DNA of 64,000 bases from Actibacterium sp. (GTDB lineage: Bacteria > Pseudomonadota > Alphaproteobacteria > Rhodobacterales > Rhodobacteraceae). Location of the stretch: positions 43,406-107,405 of the forward strand of contig JADQCB010000005.1 of NCBI GenBank assembly GCA_016278325.1. The letters are read 5' to 3'. The position numbers and the translations under genes are program-made. Positions 46,606 to 56,377 of this stretch are shown here, piece after piece (the stretch's first letter is position 1; each line of letters opens with the position of its first letter). The notes under the pieces were generated by a model. It ran no database searches. It was given only the letters and a program-made list of their open reading frames with translations, and was not told the origin of the DNA.

Positions 46606-47844
46606 ATGAATGCCGGGAACAAAGACGAGCAGCTTCGGTCCACCCCGATCAAGGGATCCAACCAGAGCACGGTTCGGGGGTTCAACGAACGTCTCGTTTT
46701 GCATCTTATCCGCAAATACGGCGTCCTGACAAAACCCGAGGCGACCCGCGCGACCGGGCTTTCGCCGAATGCGGTATCGGTGATCTTCAACGCACTGGAA
46801 GCCGACGATCTTCTGCTTCGGGGCGCGCCGATTCGCGGGCGTGTCGGACAGCCTTCGGTGCCGATGCGGCTCAACCCCGCGGCCCGGCACTATGTCGGGC
46901 TCAAGATCGGCCGGCGGAGCATCGAGATGGTGGTCGTGGATTTCGCCGGAACGATCTCCGCGATGCGTCGCAAAAGGCATGACTTTCCGACACCTCTGGC
47001 CACGATGGATTTCGTCAGGTCCCAACTTCGGCCGTTGCTGCGCACCGCGAAGAAACGCAGCGCCGACATCTCGGGCTTCAGCGTCGCCATGCCCTCGGAA
47101 CTGTGGCACTGGAGCGAGGATTTCGGCGCCCCCAGGGAAGAGATGGCGGCTTGGCGTGGCTTCGACCTCGAAGCGGAATTGCGCGAGCTGGTGCCCTGGC
47201 ATATCTCGATCGAGAATGACGGGACCGCCGCCTGCCGGGCCGAGCTGGTTTTCGGCCCGCAGACCCATCGCGAGGATCTGATCTATTTCTTCGTGGGCAC
47301 CTTTATCGGGGGCGGAATCGTCCTGAACGGAAGCGTTTTCACCGGTCGCCGGGGAAATTCCGGCGGCTTCGGTCCATTGCGCGTTCCCGACGAGCCGGGC
47401 GGGCATCGGCTGGTCGATCACGCGTCGCTGGTGGTTCTGGAGCGTCTGGTCGCCGCGCAGGGTGACGATCCGGGGCGCCTGTATGACGCGAAGGATGACT
47501 GGCACGGCCTTGAACAGGCGGTTTCGCAATGGATCCCCCGGGCCGCGCGCAGCCTGGCCCACGCGATCGTCTCGACCCTTGCCGTGATCGATTTCGAAGC
47601 CGTGATCATCGACGGTGCCTTTCCCGACGCGATCCGGGCGCGGCTGGTGCAGGAAGTGGAAAGTCAGCTTGGCCGCCTGGACCTCCAGGGCGTTTCGCGG
47701 CCGGAAATCGGCCCGGGGCACTTTGGCGCCCGCGCGCGCGCCCTGGGCGCGGCGGCATTCCTGATATCGAGGGATTTCATGATCGACCAGAACATGCTTC
47801 TGCGTCGGCAGCCGGCCGATAAGCGCGCCGGCCGCAATTCCTGA
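46606..47844 (+). CDS. frcR: ROK-family transcriptional regulator FrcR
   Basis: 412 residues: N-terminal winged helix (about 18-80, RKYGVLTKPEATRATGLSPNAVSV) and a ROK sugar-binding domain with NDGTAACRAEL and FVGTFIGGGIVLNG. The canonical ROK zinc motif CxCGxxGC is not present. It is divergent from frcB; Sinorhizobium FrcR is a ROK repressor in the same place, and the same role is inferred here. Start at 46606 was chosen by domain boundary; the ribosome site is weak. Confidence 0.9.
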   Translation: MNAGNKDEQLRSTPIKGSNQSTVRGFNERLVLHLIRKYGVLTKPEATRATGLSPNAVSVIFNALEADDLLLRGAPIRGRVGQPSVPMRLNPAARHYVGLKIGRRSIEMVVVDFAGTISAMRRKRHDFPTPLATMDFVRSQLRPLLRTAKKRSADISGFSVAMPSELWHWSEDFGAPREEMAAWRGFDLEAELRELVPWHISIENDGTAACRAELVFGPQTHREDLIYFFVGTFIGGGIVLNGSVFTGRRGNSGGFGPLRVPDEPGGHRLVDHASLVVLERLVAAQGDDPGRLYDAKDDWHGLEQAVSQWIPRAARSLAHAIVSTLAVIDFEAVIIDGAFPDAIRARLVQEVESQLGRLDLQGVSRPEIGPGHFGARARALGAAAFLISRDFMIDQNMLLRRQPADKRAGRNS

Positions 47845-47845
47845 A

Positions 47846-47872
47846 CCGGCCGCGGATACGCTCGGCGGCCGG
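47846..47872. terminator. Hairpin between convergent frcR and patD
   Basis: CCGGCCGC/GCGGCCGG, 8-bp stem, 11-nt loop, right after the frcR stop. It serves the convergent junction; there is no T-run. Confidence 0.5.
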
Positions 47873-47912
47873 CCATTCCCCGCAATTGCCGCGCCGCCGG
47901 TCGCGCGGCGCT

Positions 47913-49337
47913 TCAGTGCGCGATCATGATGTGCCGGGGAACTGTATAATCCTCCAGCGCATACATCGACATGTCCTTGCCATATCCCGATTGCTTGAGC
48001 CCGCCATGCGGCATCTCGTTGACCAGCATGAAATGGGTGTTCACCCAGGTGCAGCCGTATTGCAGCCGCGCCGAGACATCCAGCGCGCGGCCGATATCGG
48101 CGGTCCAGACCGACGAGGCCAGGCCATAGGGGCTGTCATTGGCCCAGGCAACGGCCTGATCGGCGTCGTCGAAACGGGTGATCGAGACCACGGGGCCGAA
48201 TACCTCGCGCTGGACGATCTCGTCGCCCTGCTGTGCGCCTGCAATCACCGTCGGGCGATAATAGAACCCCGGGCCGTCGTGCAGCTGTCCGCCGGTGGTG
48301 ATCTCGATATGTTGCTGCTCCGATGCCCGCTGAACGAAGCTTGCCACCCGATCGCGTTGACGCTGCGAAATCAGCGGCGGGATCTCGTTCAGCGTGTCGT
48401 CGGGGTTGTCGTAGACGATGGAGGAAACGGCGCCGGTCAGATCGGCCACCAGGTTGTCATATATCCTGGCGCCTGCGTAAATCCGGCAGGCGGCGGTGCA
48501 ATCCTGCCCGGCATTGTAATAGCCGAAGGCGCGCAGCCCCTCGACCGTGCGCTTCAGGTCGGCGTCGTCGAACACCAGGACCGGTGCCTTGCCGCCAAGT
48601 TCCAGATGGGTGCGCTTGACCGATCTGGAGGCCGCCTGCAACACCTTGCGCCCGGTGGCCACGTCACCGGTGATCGAGACCATGTCCACATCGGGATTGT
48701 TGATCAGCGCGTTGCCCACGGTGCCGCCCTGCCCCACGATCACGTTCACCACGCCTTCGGGCAGGATGCCGGCCATGACCTCGCCCATCAGCAGCGCGGT
48801 CAGCGGCGTCTGCTCGGAGGGTTTCATCACCACTGTATTGCCCCCCGCCAGCGCCGGCGCCAGTTTCCAGGCCATCATCATCAGCGGGTAATTCCAGGGC
48901 GCGATCGAGGCGACGACACCGATCGGATCGCGGCGGATCATCGAGGTGTGCCCTGGCATGTATTCGCCCGCCAGTGGCCCGGACATGTTGCGCACCGCGC
49001 CCGCGAAGAACCGGAAACAGTCGGCCACCGCCGGGATCTCTTCGTTCCGGACCTCGTTGATGGGCTTGCCGCAGTTGAGCGCCTCCAGCGTCGCGAAATC
49101 CTCAAGCCGGGCCTCTACCGCATCGGCGATTGCCAGCAGCAGCCCCGACCGATGCCCCGGCGTGGTGCGCGCCCAGCCGGGAAAGGCGGCGCGCGCCGCC
49201 ACGACCGCACGTTCCACCTGGCCGATGTCGGCCTCGGGCATCTTGACGATCACCTCACCTGTCCGCGGGCTGAGCACCGGCTCCTCGGTCTCGGTTCCCG
49301 CCTCGTGGGCGCCACCGATCAGCATCTTCGTCTGCAT
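47913..49337 (-). CDS. patD: Gamma-aminobutyraldehyde dehydrogenase
   Basis: 474 residues, aldehyde dehydrogenase superfamily. Catalytic Cys280 in [10 protein letters not shown], general-base Glu in [11 protein letters not shown] loop [11 protein letters not shown]. The QDCTAACR context and the position behind a ydc-type transporter match E. coli YdcW/PatD, which turns 4-aminobutyraldehyde from putrescine into GABA. Last gene of the operon; 13 bp after the permease. Confidence 0.9.
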   Translation of the reverse strand: MQTKMLIGGAHEAGTETEEPVLSPRTGEVIVKMPEADIGQVERAVVAARAAFPGWARTTPGHRSGLLLAIADAVEARLEDFATLEALNCGKPINEVRNEEIPAVADCFRFFAGAVRNMSGPLAGEYMPGHTSMIRRDPIGVVASIAPWNYPLMMMAWKLAPALAGGNTVVMKPSEQTPLTALLMGEVMAGILPEGVVNVIVGQGGTVGNALINNPDVDMVSITGDVATGRKVLQAASRSVKRTHLELGGKAPVLVFDDADLKRTVEGLRAFGYYNAGQDCTAACRIYAGARIYDNLVADLTGAVSSIVYDNPDDTLNEIPPLISQRQRDRVASFVQRASEQQHIEITTGGQLHDGPGFYYRPTVIAGAQQGDEIVQREVFGPVVSITRFDDADQAVAWANDSPYGLASSVWTADIGRALDVSARLQYGCTWVNTHFMLVNEMPHGGLKQSGYGKDMSMYALEDYTVPRHIMIAH

Positions 49338-49350
49338 TGGGGTTCCTCCG

Positions 49351-50157
49351 TTATTTTCCTTGGCCGGCCACCTGATCGGTGCCGCGGGTAAGATAATAGG
49401 CGCCCAGGATGGGCAGCAGGGTAACCAGCACCACGATCATTGCGACCACGTTGGTCACCGGACGTTCGCGCGGACGGACAAGCTCCTCCAGCATCCAGAT
49501 AGGCAGGGTCTGCTGTTGACCGGCGGTGAAGGTGGTCACGATCACCTCGTCGAAGCTGAGCGCGAAGGCCAGCATCCCGCCCACCAGCAGCGCCGTGGCG
49601 ATATTGGGCAGGATGACATGGCGCAGGGTCTGAAAGCTGTTGGCACCCAGATCCATCGACGCCTCGATCAGGCTGCCGCTGGTCCGGCGGAAACGGGCGA
49701 CGGCATTGTTGTAGACCACCACCACGCAAAAGGTCGCGTGGCCCAGCACGATCGTCCAGGTGCTGAACGGGATCTCGGCGATCGAAAAGGCCGAGCGAAG
49801 GGCGATGCCGGTGACCACGCCGGGCAGCGCGATCGGCAGGATCACCATCAGCGATACCGTCTCGCGCCCGAAAAAACGCGACCGGCTGACCGCGGCGGCG
49901 CAGAACGTGCCCAGCACCAGCGCCATGGCCGTGGAAATCGCGGCGACCTTCAGGCTGAGCCCCAGCGCAGCCCAGACATCGGGCCGGTTCCAGGTGACCG
50001 CGAACCATTTCAGCGTCAGTCCCGGCGGCGGCCATTGGAACGACTGATCCTCGGTCGTGAAGGCATAGGCGAAAATCAGCAGGATCGGCAGGTGCATGAA
50101 CAAAAGCCCGGCGGCCGCCGCGATTTTCAGGGTCAGGGGCGCGCGATCAGAGTGCAT
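49351..50157 (-). CDS. ydcV: Polyamine-type ABC transporter permease (YdcV/PotC class)
   Basis: 268 residues, six helices. EAA-type loop [20 protein letters not shown] contacts the ATPase. The N-terminus [15 protein letters not shown] starts within the 3' end of the other permease gene (11-bp overlap), showing tight coupling. Works with ydcU in the inner membrane. Confidence 0.92.
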   Translation of the reverse strand: MHSDRAPLTLKIAAAAGLLFMHLPILLIFAYAFTTEDQSFQWPPPGLTLKWFAVTWNRPDVWAALGLSLKVAAISTAMALVLGTFCAAAVSRSRFFGRETVSLMVILPIALPGVVTGIALRSAFSIAEIPFSTWTIVLGHATFCVVVVYNNAVARFRRTSGSLIEASMDLGANSFQTLRHVILPNIATALLVGGMLAFALSFDEVIVTTFTAGQQQTLPIWMLEELVRPRERPVTNVVAMIVVLVTLLPILGAYYLTRGTDQVAGQGK

Positions 50158-51094
50158 CGAAGGCCCCCATGCGCTTGGCTGCCCATAGATAGAGACCCAT
50201 TATCGCAATCGGCACCATTGCGAAGGCCGCCGCCAGCGGGATGTTCCCCGCGATCCCCTGGTGCTGATACACCGCCTGGCCGATGAACAGGCGCGAGGTG
50301 CCGATGATCTGCGGGATGATGTAATCCCCCAGCGTCAGCGAGAAGGTGAAGATCGACCCGGCGACGACGCCCGGCAGCGCCAGCGGCAGCAAGACATGGC
50401 GAAAGGTCTGGGCCGGCGTGGCGCCCAGATCGCCCGAGGCTTCCAGCATCGAGGGCGGAACCCGTTCCAGCGCCGCCTGGATCGGCAGGATCATGAAAGG
50501 AAGCCAGACATAGACAAAGACGATGAAGGTGCCCGCGGTGCTGACCGACAGGGAATTGCCGCCAATGACCGGCAGCGCGAGGAAGGCATCGAGCACCCAT
50601 TCCAGATGCAGCTTCTGCAAGGCCCAGGTCAGGATGCCCTCCTTGGCCAGGATCAGCTTCCAGGCGTAGATCTTGACCAGATAGCTCGACCAGAGCGGCA
50701 TCATGATCCCGAGGTAAAATACCGCCCGCCATGCGCCCCGGGCATAGCGCGCGGCGAAATAGGCGATCGGGAAGGAAATCACGGCCGAGGTCAGCGAGAC
50801 GCAGAAGGCCATGACCACCGTGCGCAGGATGATGTCGAAATTCGACGGCCGGATCAGCTGGGCATAGGTCGAAAGCGTGAACTCGTATTTCACCAGCCCG
50901 GTGAAATGGTCGATCGAAAAGAAGCTCTGCGCCAGCAGCGCGAAGAGCGAGCCCAGATAGATGACCCCAAGCCACAGCGCCGGCGGCAACAGCAGCAGTG
51001 CGATCAGCAACCGCGGATGGCGCCACAGGATATCCGACAGGCGGGTGCCGATCCCGCCGGCCGAAGTAAAATGCGCCGGTTGCACCTGTGTCAT
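50147..51094 (-). CDS. ydcU: Polyamine-type ABC transporter permease (YdcU/PotB class)
   Basis: 315 residues, N-terminal cytoplasmic segment then six helices. EAA loop [20 protein letters not shown]. The substrate-gate helices around [16 protein letters not shown] are typical of PotB. The start overlaps the ATPase stop (ATGA). Confidence 0.92.
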   Translation of the reverse strand: MTQVQPAHFTSAGGIGTRLSDILWRHPRLLIALLLLPPALWLGVIYLGSLFALLAQSFFSIDHFTGLVKYEFTLSTYAQLIRPSNFDIILRTVVMAFCVSLTSAVISFPIAYFAARYARGAWRAVFYLGIMMPLWSSYLVKIYAWKLILAKEGILTWALQKLHLEWVLDAFLALPVIGGNSLSVSTAGTFIVFVYVWLPFMILPIQAALERVPPSMLEASGDLGATPAQTFRHVLLPLALPGVVAGSIFTFSLTLGDYIIPQIIGTSRLFIGQAVYQHQGIAGNIPLAAAFAMVPIAIMGLYLWAAKRMGAFDAL

Positions 51095-52083
51095 GCCCCT
51101 GCCCCGGCCGTCATCAGATGCAGATCATCCGCGTTCCAGCCAACGCCCACCTCGTCGCCCGGCGCCGGGCGCGGCGCGTCCTGCGGCAGCAATGCCGTCA
51201 GGCGCGTGCCCTGCGCATCCAGACTGACGCGCGTTGCCAGCCCCAGGAAACTCAGCCCCGTGACACGGGCCCGAATCCGGCCCTCTGCCCCAAGGATCAG
51301 CCGCTCGGGCCGGATCGAGGCCGGGCGGCTTTCCCCGGCAAGCTGTGCCACCAGCGCGGCAGGCAATACGTTCGAAGAGCCGACGAAATCGGCCACGAAA
51401 GGCACCTCCGGGCGGAAATAGATATCCTCGGGCGTGCCGGTCTGAATGATCTTTCCATGGTCGAACACCGCCACGCGGTCGGCCATCGACAGCGCCTCGC
51501 CCTGGTCGTGGGTGACGAAGACGAAGGTTATTCCAAGCTGGCGCTGAAGGCTTTTCAACTCCTCCTGCATCTGTTCGCGCAGCTTGAGGTCCAGCGCGCC
51601 CAGGGGTTCGTCCAGAAGCAGGACGCGCGGCTTGTTCACCAGCGCCCGGGCCAGTGCCACGCGCTGGCGCTGACCGCCGGACAGTTCCGAGGGCTTGCGC
51701 AGATCATATCCGGCAAGCTGCACCATCTCCAGCGCCTCTTGCGCGGCGCGGTACCGTTCGCGCCTGCCCTGCCCCGCGATCATCAGCGCATAGGCCACGT
51801 TGTCGCGCACGTTCAGATGCGGAAACAGCGCGTAGTCCTGGAAGACCGTGTTCACGTTGCGCTTGTAGGGCGGCAGATCCTGCACGGGTTGCGCAAAGAT
51901 GCGGATATCGCCGGCGGTCGGGCGCTCAAACCCGGCGATGAGCCGCAGGCAGGTCGTCTTGCCCGAGCCCGAGGGGCCCAGCATCGCGAAGAACTCGCCC
52001 TCGGCGATGTCAAGGCTCACGGCATCGACCGCCTTGATCGCACCGAAATGGCGCGAGACGTCGTTGAAAGTCACGGCTGACAT
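51091..52083 (-). CDS. ydcT: Polyamine-type ABC transporter ATP-binding protein (YdcT/PotA class)
   Basis: 330 residues. ABC domain with Walker A GPSGSGKT (36-43), LSGGQRQRVALARAL, LLLDEPLGALD and the H-loop VTHDQGEA; C-terminal TOBE domain from about 240 (RPERLIL). Start at 52083 (MSAVTFNDVS); the long upstream extension of the frame overlaps ydcS. 64 bp after the ydcS stop with a hairpin between. Confidence 0.93.
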   Translation of the reverse strand: MSAVTFNDVSRHFGAIKAVDAVSLDIAEGEFFAMLGPSGSGKTTCLRLIAGFERPTAGDIRIFAQPVQDLPPYKRNVNTVFQDYALFPHLNVRDNVAYALMIAGQGRRERYRAAQEALEMVQLAGYDLRKPSELSGGQRQRVALARALVNKPRVLLLDEPLGALDLKLREQMQEELKSLQRQLGITFVFVTHDQGEALSMADRVAVFDHGKIIQTGTPEDIYFRPEVPFVADFVGSSNVLPAALVAQLAGESRPASIRPERLILGAEGRIRARVTGLSFLGLATRVSLDAQGTRLTALLPQDAPRPAPGDEVGVGWNADDLHLMTAGAGA

Positions 52084-52101
52084 GGGAATGGTCCAGTCCT
52101 G

Positions 52102-52134
52102 GCCCGTGCCGCGGCAAGATTGCACGGCACGGGC
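52102..52134 (-). terminator. Hairpin between ydcS and ydcT
   Basis: 10-bp perfect stem (GCCCGTGCCG/CGGCACGGGC) with a 13-nt loop, 13 bp past the ydcS stop. It probably attenuates or protects so that the binding protein is made in excess. Confidence 0.6.
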
Positions 52135-52147
52135 GGGGTCAGTTGGC

Positions 52148-53305
52148 TCAGCGACCGCCGATAACGGCGATGTAGTCCGACACCCAGCGATAATATGGCA
52201 CGCATTCATCCTGGCTGTCGCAATCGGCAACCGGCGTGCGCCAGAACCGGATCTTGTCGAAGTCCTGCATGCCGTTGGCGTCGCATCCTTGCTGCGTCTG
52301 CATCCCCGAGCCGTCCGAACAGGCCGCCGGCACCGACGGCACTGCGCCGAACCAGACCGAGAGATCGGATTGCAGGTTCGAGGAAAGCGTATGCTCCATC
52401 CACTTGTAGGCGCAATTGGGATGTTCGGCCTCGGCATGCAGCATCGTGGTGTCGGCCCAGCCGGTCGCCCCCTCCTGCGGGATCACCGAGTCAACCGGTA
52501 CGCCGTCGGCCTTGAGAAGGTTCACCTGGAACGGCCAGGAGCCCGAGGCGACCATTCCCTCGTTCTTGAAATCGTCGATCTGGATGAAGGCGTCATGCCA
52601 GTAGCGGCTGACCAGCTTGCGTTGCGCGCGCAGAAGATCGAGTGCCGCCTGGTACTGATCCTCGTTCAGCTCGTAGGGATCCTCGATGCCCAGTTCCGGC
52701 TGGTGATACATCAGGTAATTGGCCGCGTCAGCGATATGGATCGGCCCGTCATAGGCCTGGACGCGCCCCTCGTTGGACTGACCGTCGGCCAGCGTCATTT
52801 CCTCGAACACCACGTTCCAGGATTGCGGCGCCGTGTCGAAAGCCTTGGTGTTGTACATCAGCACGTTCGGCCCCCACATGTAGGGAACGCCGTAATGAAC
52901 GCCGTCCACGGTGTGCCACGGTGCGTTCTTCAGCCGGTCATCCACCTTGCTCCAGCTCGGGATCAGATCGACATTGATCGGCTGAACCCGCTTGCCGGCA
53001 ATCATCCGCAGCGAGGCATCGCCCGACGCGGTCACCAGATCGAAACCGCCCTGGTTCATCAGCGCCACCATCTCGTCCGAGGTGTTCGCGGTCTTGACCG
53101 AGACCATGCAGCCGGTCTTTTCCTCGAAGCTGGTGACCCAATCGAATTTCGGGTCGGTTTCGCCCCGCTCGACATAGCCGGCCCATGCGACGATCGACAG
53201 CGCGCCTTCGCCTTCGCCGATTTCGCTGATCTGTGTCAGGCCAGGGTTCGGCGCCAGGGCGGCGAGCACCGTGGCCAACAATACAGTCTTGAAATGTGGT
53301 TTCAT
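52148..53305 (-). CDS. ydcS: Polyamine-type ABC transporter substrate-binding protein (YdcS class)
   Basis: 385 residues. Signal peptide (MKPHFKTVLLATVLAALA, cleavage near residue 25). Mature protein: VAWAGYVERGETD, TSDEMVALMNQGGFDLVTASGDAS, KRVQPINVDLIP and YGVPYMWGPNVLMYNT, all recognisable from E. coli YdcS. Six cysteines in the C-terminal 80 residues suggest disulfides. GGGAGGAG before the ATG. First gene of ydcSTUV-patD; about 260 bp downstream of a LysR gene on the same strand. Confidence 0.92.
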   Translation of the reverse strand: MKPHFKTVLLATVLAALAPNPGLTQISEIGEGEGALSIVAWAGYVERGETDPKFDWVTSFEEKTGCMVSVKTANTSDEMVALMNQGGFDLVTASGDASLRMIAGKRVQPINVDLIPSWSKVDDRLKNAPWHTVDGVHYGVPYMWGPNVLMYNTKAFDTAPQSWNVVFEEMTLADGQSNEGRVQAYDGPIHIADAANYLMYHQPELGIEDPYELNEDQYQAALDLLRAQRKLVSRYWHDAFIQIDDFKNEGMVASGSWPFQVNLLKADGVPVDSVIPQEGATGWADTTMLHAEAEHPNCAYKWMEHTLSSNLQSDLSVWFGAVPSVPAACSDGSGMQTQQGCDANGMQDFDKIRFWRTPVADCDSQDECVPYYRWVSDYIAVIGGR

Positions 53306-53541
53306 TTCACTCCTCCCGTGGGCGGCACGATCGGCGATATGGCTTGCACGCAGGATGTTGCGCACATCGCAATGCCGGGCGACGGCCCGCTTTCTGATCT
53401 TATTTCACGGCGCCAGGGCCGATTTCCTGCCGCGGCGCAGGCCCGGATGCGACGACCGGGCGGCCGCAGTTTCATCCAGCGCCAGCCGAGTATGTGAGCG
53501 CGACAGGCAGACGCGCAAACCCAAATAACAGAAAGCGTCAT

Positions 53542-53554
53542 TCGGAAATTCCGA
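53542..53554. promoter_or_regulatory. LysR-type box T-N11-A with dyad symmetry
   Basis: TCGGAA, A, TTCCGA. It lies in the 262-bp gap between the LysR stop (53568) and ydcS, 237 bp before the ydcS ATG. That is far, but within reach if the leader is long. The regulator next door is a natural candidate to bind it. Confidence 0.5.
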
Positions 53555-53567
53555 TAGCTTGGCCCCG

Positions 53568-54482
53568 TCAACCGCGCATGTGCCGGCCCCCGTCGCCCAT
53601 CTGCACCAGCGAGATGAAATCCCGTGCGGCAGGGGACAACGGCAAACCCCGCCGCCAGACGACCCCCACCTGCACGATGGGAAGGCTACCCGAGACGTCC
53701 CGGCTTTCGATCCGGTCCCCGTCGAGCGACCACGGCCGATAGACCAGGTCGGGCAACAGCGCGACCCCGGCGCCCGTTGCGACAAGGCTGCGCACCGCCT
53801 CGACAGAGCGGGTGCGAAAGGCGATGCGCGGCCGGCGCCCGAAAGCCGACAGAAGGTTGATCGCCTCCTCCTCCATCTCGTCGATATTGAGTATGATCAG
53901 CGGCTCGCGGGCCACGTCGTCCAGGCTGATGCTGTCGCGGGCGGCCAGCTTGTGCTCCAGCGGCAGCCACAGGCGAAAGGCCGATACCGCCAGGATCTCG
54001 CTCTGAAGCGCCATCCGGTCGCGCAGGTTGGAGGTGACCATCACCGCCACGTCCAGCTCGCCCCCGATCAGGAGATGTTCCAGATACTCGCCCGAATCCT
54101 CGAGCGCGGAAATCTCTACCGCCGGGTTCATCCGCCGGTAGCGTGACAGCATGTCGGACATGACATAGCCGGCCATCAGCGAAGTGACCCCGATGTTCAG
54201 CTTGCCCGGGCTCGTTCCGGGGCGTTGCTCGAAGGCGCGGCGCGCATCCGAGACATCAGACAGGATCCGCGTGGCGTGCCGCAGGAACTGGTGCCCGCTA
54301 TGGGTTATGTTCAGCCCGCGCGCGTGCCGTTCGAACAATGCCACGCCCAGGTCGGCCTCGAGGTTCTTGAGCGCCTCGGTCACCGCCGATTGCGAGATCG
54401 ACAGCATCTGCGCCGCGCCGATCACCGACCCCTTCTCGGCGACGGCCACGAAATATCTGAGCTGTCGGAGCGTGAATGACAT
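53568..54482 (-). CDS. LysR-family regulator, LysR/CbbR-like
   Basis: 304 residues: helix-turn-helix with GSVIGAAQMLSISQSAVTEALKNLE (starting near residue 18) and a periplasmic-protein-like effector domain containing LNIGVTSLMAGYVMSDML and GAGVALLPDLV. Start MSFTLRQLRYFV is the family norm. It sits between the TRAP operon (79 bp upstream) and ydcS (downstream), all on one strand, so it could control either. A T-N11-A dyad near ydcS favours that target. Confidence 0.92.
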   Translation of the reverse strand: MSFTLRQLRYFVAVAEKGSVIGAAQMLSISQSAVTEALKNLEADLGVALFERHARGLNITHSGHQFLRHATRILSDVSDARRAFEQRPGTSPGKLNIGVTSLMAGYVMSDMLSRYRRMNPAVEISALEDSGEYLEHLLIGGELDVAVMVTSNLRDRMALQSEILAVSAFRLWLPLEHKLAARDSISLDDVAREPLIILNIDEMEEEAINLLSAFGRRPRIAFRTRSVEAVRSLVATGAGVALLPDLVYRPWSLDGDRIESRDVSGSLPIVQVGVVWRRGLPLSPAARDFISLVQMGDGGRHMRG

Positions 54483-54560
54483 GATCCACCCGCGGTGAAC
54501 GAACACAACATGCAACAGGCTCGTCGATCGAAGTGCAAGCCGGAAAGCGTCGGCGCAGCT

Positions 54561-55865
54561 CTACTGGATCATCGTGCTGGGCAGAACCAGGGTTATCTGC
54601 GGGAAAATGACCAGCAGGGCCAGGGTGGCCAGCATGGCGAACCAGAACGGCGTGACCCCGGCAAAGATCCTGCCCAGCGGAACGTCCCGTGCCACCGACT
54701 TGACGATGAAGACATTGATCCCTACCGGCGGCGAGATCAGCCCCATTTCCAGCGTCAGCACCACCAGCACGCCGAACCAGATCGGATCGAACCCGAGTTG
54801 GGTTATCACCGGAAAGAAGATCGGCATCGTCAGGACCAGCATGGCGAATCCTTCCAGGAAGCACCCCAGCACAAGGTAGCTGAGCAGGATCAATGCCAGC
54901 ACGCCCAGCGGCGCGATCTGCAACCCGCCCAGGAAACCGCCCACGGCCTCTGGGATATGCGACAGGGCAAGGAACGGGTTGATCATGTGCGCCGAGATCA
55001 GGATCAGCATCACCGTGGCGGTGGTGACGACCGAATCCTTCGACGCGGCCCAGAAGGCGCCGAGTGTCAGCTTGCGCTCGATCACCCCGATCGCGATCAC
55101 CAGGCCGGCGCCGACCGCCGAGGCCTCGACCGGCGAAAAGATGCCGCCGTAAATGCCGCCGATGGTGATCAGGACAACCAGCAGCACCGGCAATGCCCGC
55201 GCCATCGCGCGCCCGCGCTCTGCCCAGCTGCTATGCGGCCCCGCCGGGCCGAACCCCGGCCGAAGCCAGCACAGCAGCGAGATCGTCGCGATGAACATCG
55301 TCAGCAGCAAGAGACCCGGCAGCACCCCGGCCAGGAACAGCCGGCCGATGCTTTGCTGGGTGAGGATCGCGTAGATCACGAACCCCGTGGAAGGCGGGAT
55401 CAGGATCCCCAGCGTTCCGCCCGCGGCCACGACCCCGGTGGACAGGCGCGCGTCATAGCCAAAGCGCGCCATCTGGGCCATCGACACCTTGCCCATGGTC
55501 AGGGCCGAGGCGACAGACGACCCCGACAGCGCCGCGAAGCCACCGCAGCCCAGCACGGTGGCCGAGGCCAGCCCACCGCGGATATGGCCGATCACCGCAT
55601 AAGCGGCATCGTAAAGCCGCGCGCTCATCCCGGTGACCGAGGCGACATTGCCCATCAGGATGAAAAGCGGCACGACCACGAGCTCGGCCGACGAGGCCAG
55701 AGTGAAACTTTCCGATGCCAGCAGGCTCATCGCCGATTTCGGTCCGTTGAGTACCGAGATCCCGGCGAAACCGACGGCAAACATGGCCAGCGCCACGGGA
55801 ATGCGCAGGACCAGAAATACCAGCAGAACGATCAGACCGATCAGGCCGATGATTTCAGGGTTCAC
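54561..55865 (-). CDS. dctM: TRAP transporter large permease (DctM)
   Basis: 434 residues, 12 or more helices. Signature segments PLFILMGNVASVTGMSARLYD, AGGTLGILIPPSTGFVIYA and GLISPPVGINVFIVKS are complete. It is the sodium-coupled transport subunit. GTG start overlapping the dctQ stop (GTGA). Part of dctPQM for an organic acid. Confidence 0.95.
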   Translation of the reverse strand: MNPEIIGLIGLIVLLVFLVLRIPVALAMFAVGFAGISVLNGPKSAMSLLASESFTLASSAELVVVPLFILMGNVASVTGMSARLYDAAYAVIGHIRGGLASATVLGCGGFAALSGSSVASALTMGKVSMAQMARFGYDARLSTGVVAAGGTLGILIPPSTGFVIYAILTQQSIGRLFLAGVLPGLLLLTMFIATISLLCWLRPGFGPAGPHSSWAERGRAMARALPVLLVVLITIGGIYGGIFSPVEASAVGAGLVIAIGVIERKLTLGAFWAASKDSVVTTATVMLILISAHMINPFLALSHIPEAVGGFLGGLQIAPLGVLALILLSYLVLGCFLEGFAMLVLTMPIFFPVITQLGFDPIWFGVLVVLTLEMGLISPPVGINVFIVKSVARDVPLGRIFAGVTPFWFAMLATLALLVIFPQITLVLPSTMIQ

Positions 55866-56374
55866 AGGTCGGCCTCCGGTTCACTGGTCATGCGCGGCCC
55901 GCCAAGCGCCAGTTCGACCGCGCGCAGCAACATGCCCAGGGCCGTCACGACCGACAGGGCGCTGATGGCCCACTGGAACCACGCCTTGGGCAGGTGAATG
56001 ATGTTTGTGGACAGGTTCAGCAATTGCGACAGCACCGCGCTCTGGTAAACGCTCCAGGCGATCGCGACGAAGATCAGCGCCCCCAGAAGGGCCGCGACGA
56101 TGTCGATCGCGCGGTTCAGCCATTCGGGATAATGACGCTCGAACACATCGACCGAAACATGGCCGCCCAGCTTGTCGCACAGCGCCATGCCGCCGAAGAC
56201 GATCACCACCATCGCCATCTGGGAAACGTCCTGCGCCCCGCCCAGAGGGGCGTGAAAGGCGCGGCCGATCACGTCGATCAGGATCACCGAAACCTCGACC
56301 ATCAGGCCGAGCGTTCCGATGATCGCGGACAGGCCGATCAGCCTGTCCGCCGCTTTCCGGATCGTTGCGATCAT
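55862..56374 (-). CDS. dctQ: TRAP transporter small permease (DctQ)
   Basis: 170 residues, four helices, with the GRAFHAPLGGAQDVSQMAMVV segment and DKLGGHVSVDVF typical of the family. Starts 3 bases after the dctP stop. Binds DctM in the membrane. Confidence 0.93.
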   Translation of the reverse strand: MIATIRKAADRLIGLSAIIGTLGLMVEVSVILIDVIGRAFHAPLGGAQDVSQMAMVVIVFGGMALCDKLGGHVSVDVFERHYPEWLNRAIDIVAALLGALIFVAIAWSVYQSAVLSQLLNLSTNIIHLPKAWFQWAISALSVVTALGMLLRAVELALGGPRMTSEPEADL

Positions 56375-56377
56375 GCG

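Noticed and set aside
54495-55997. 500-codon open frame on the plus strand, rich in Q, R, H and D
   Set aside because: Antisense to dctM; biased composition typical of the complement of a membrane protein gene.
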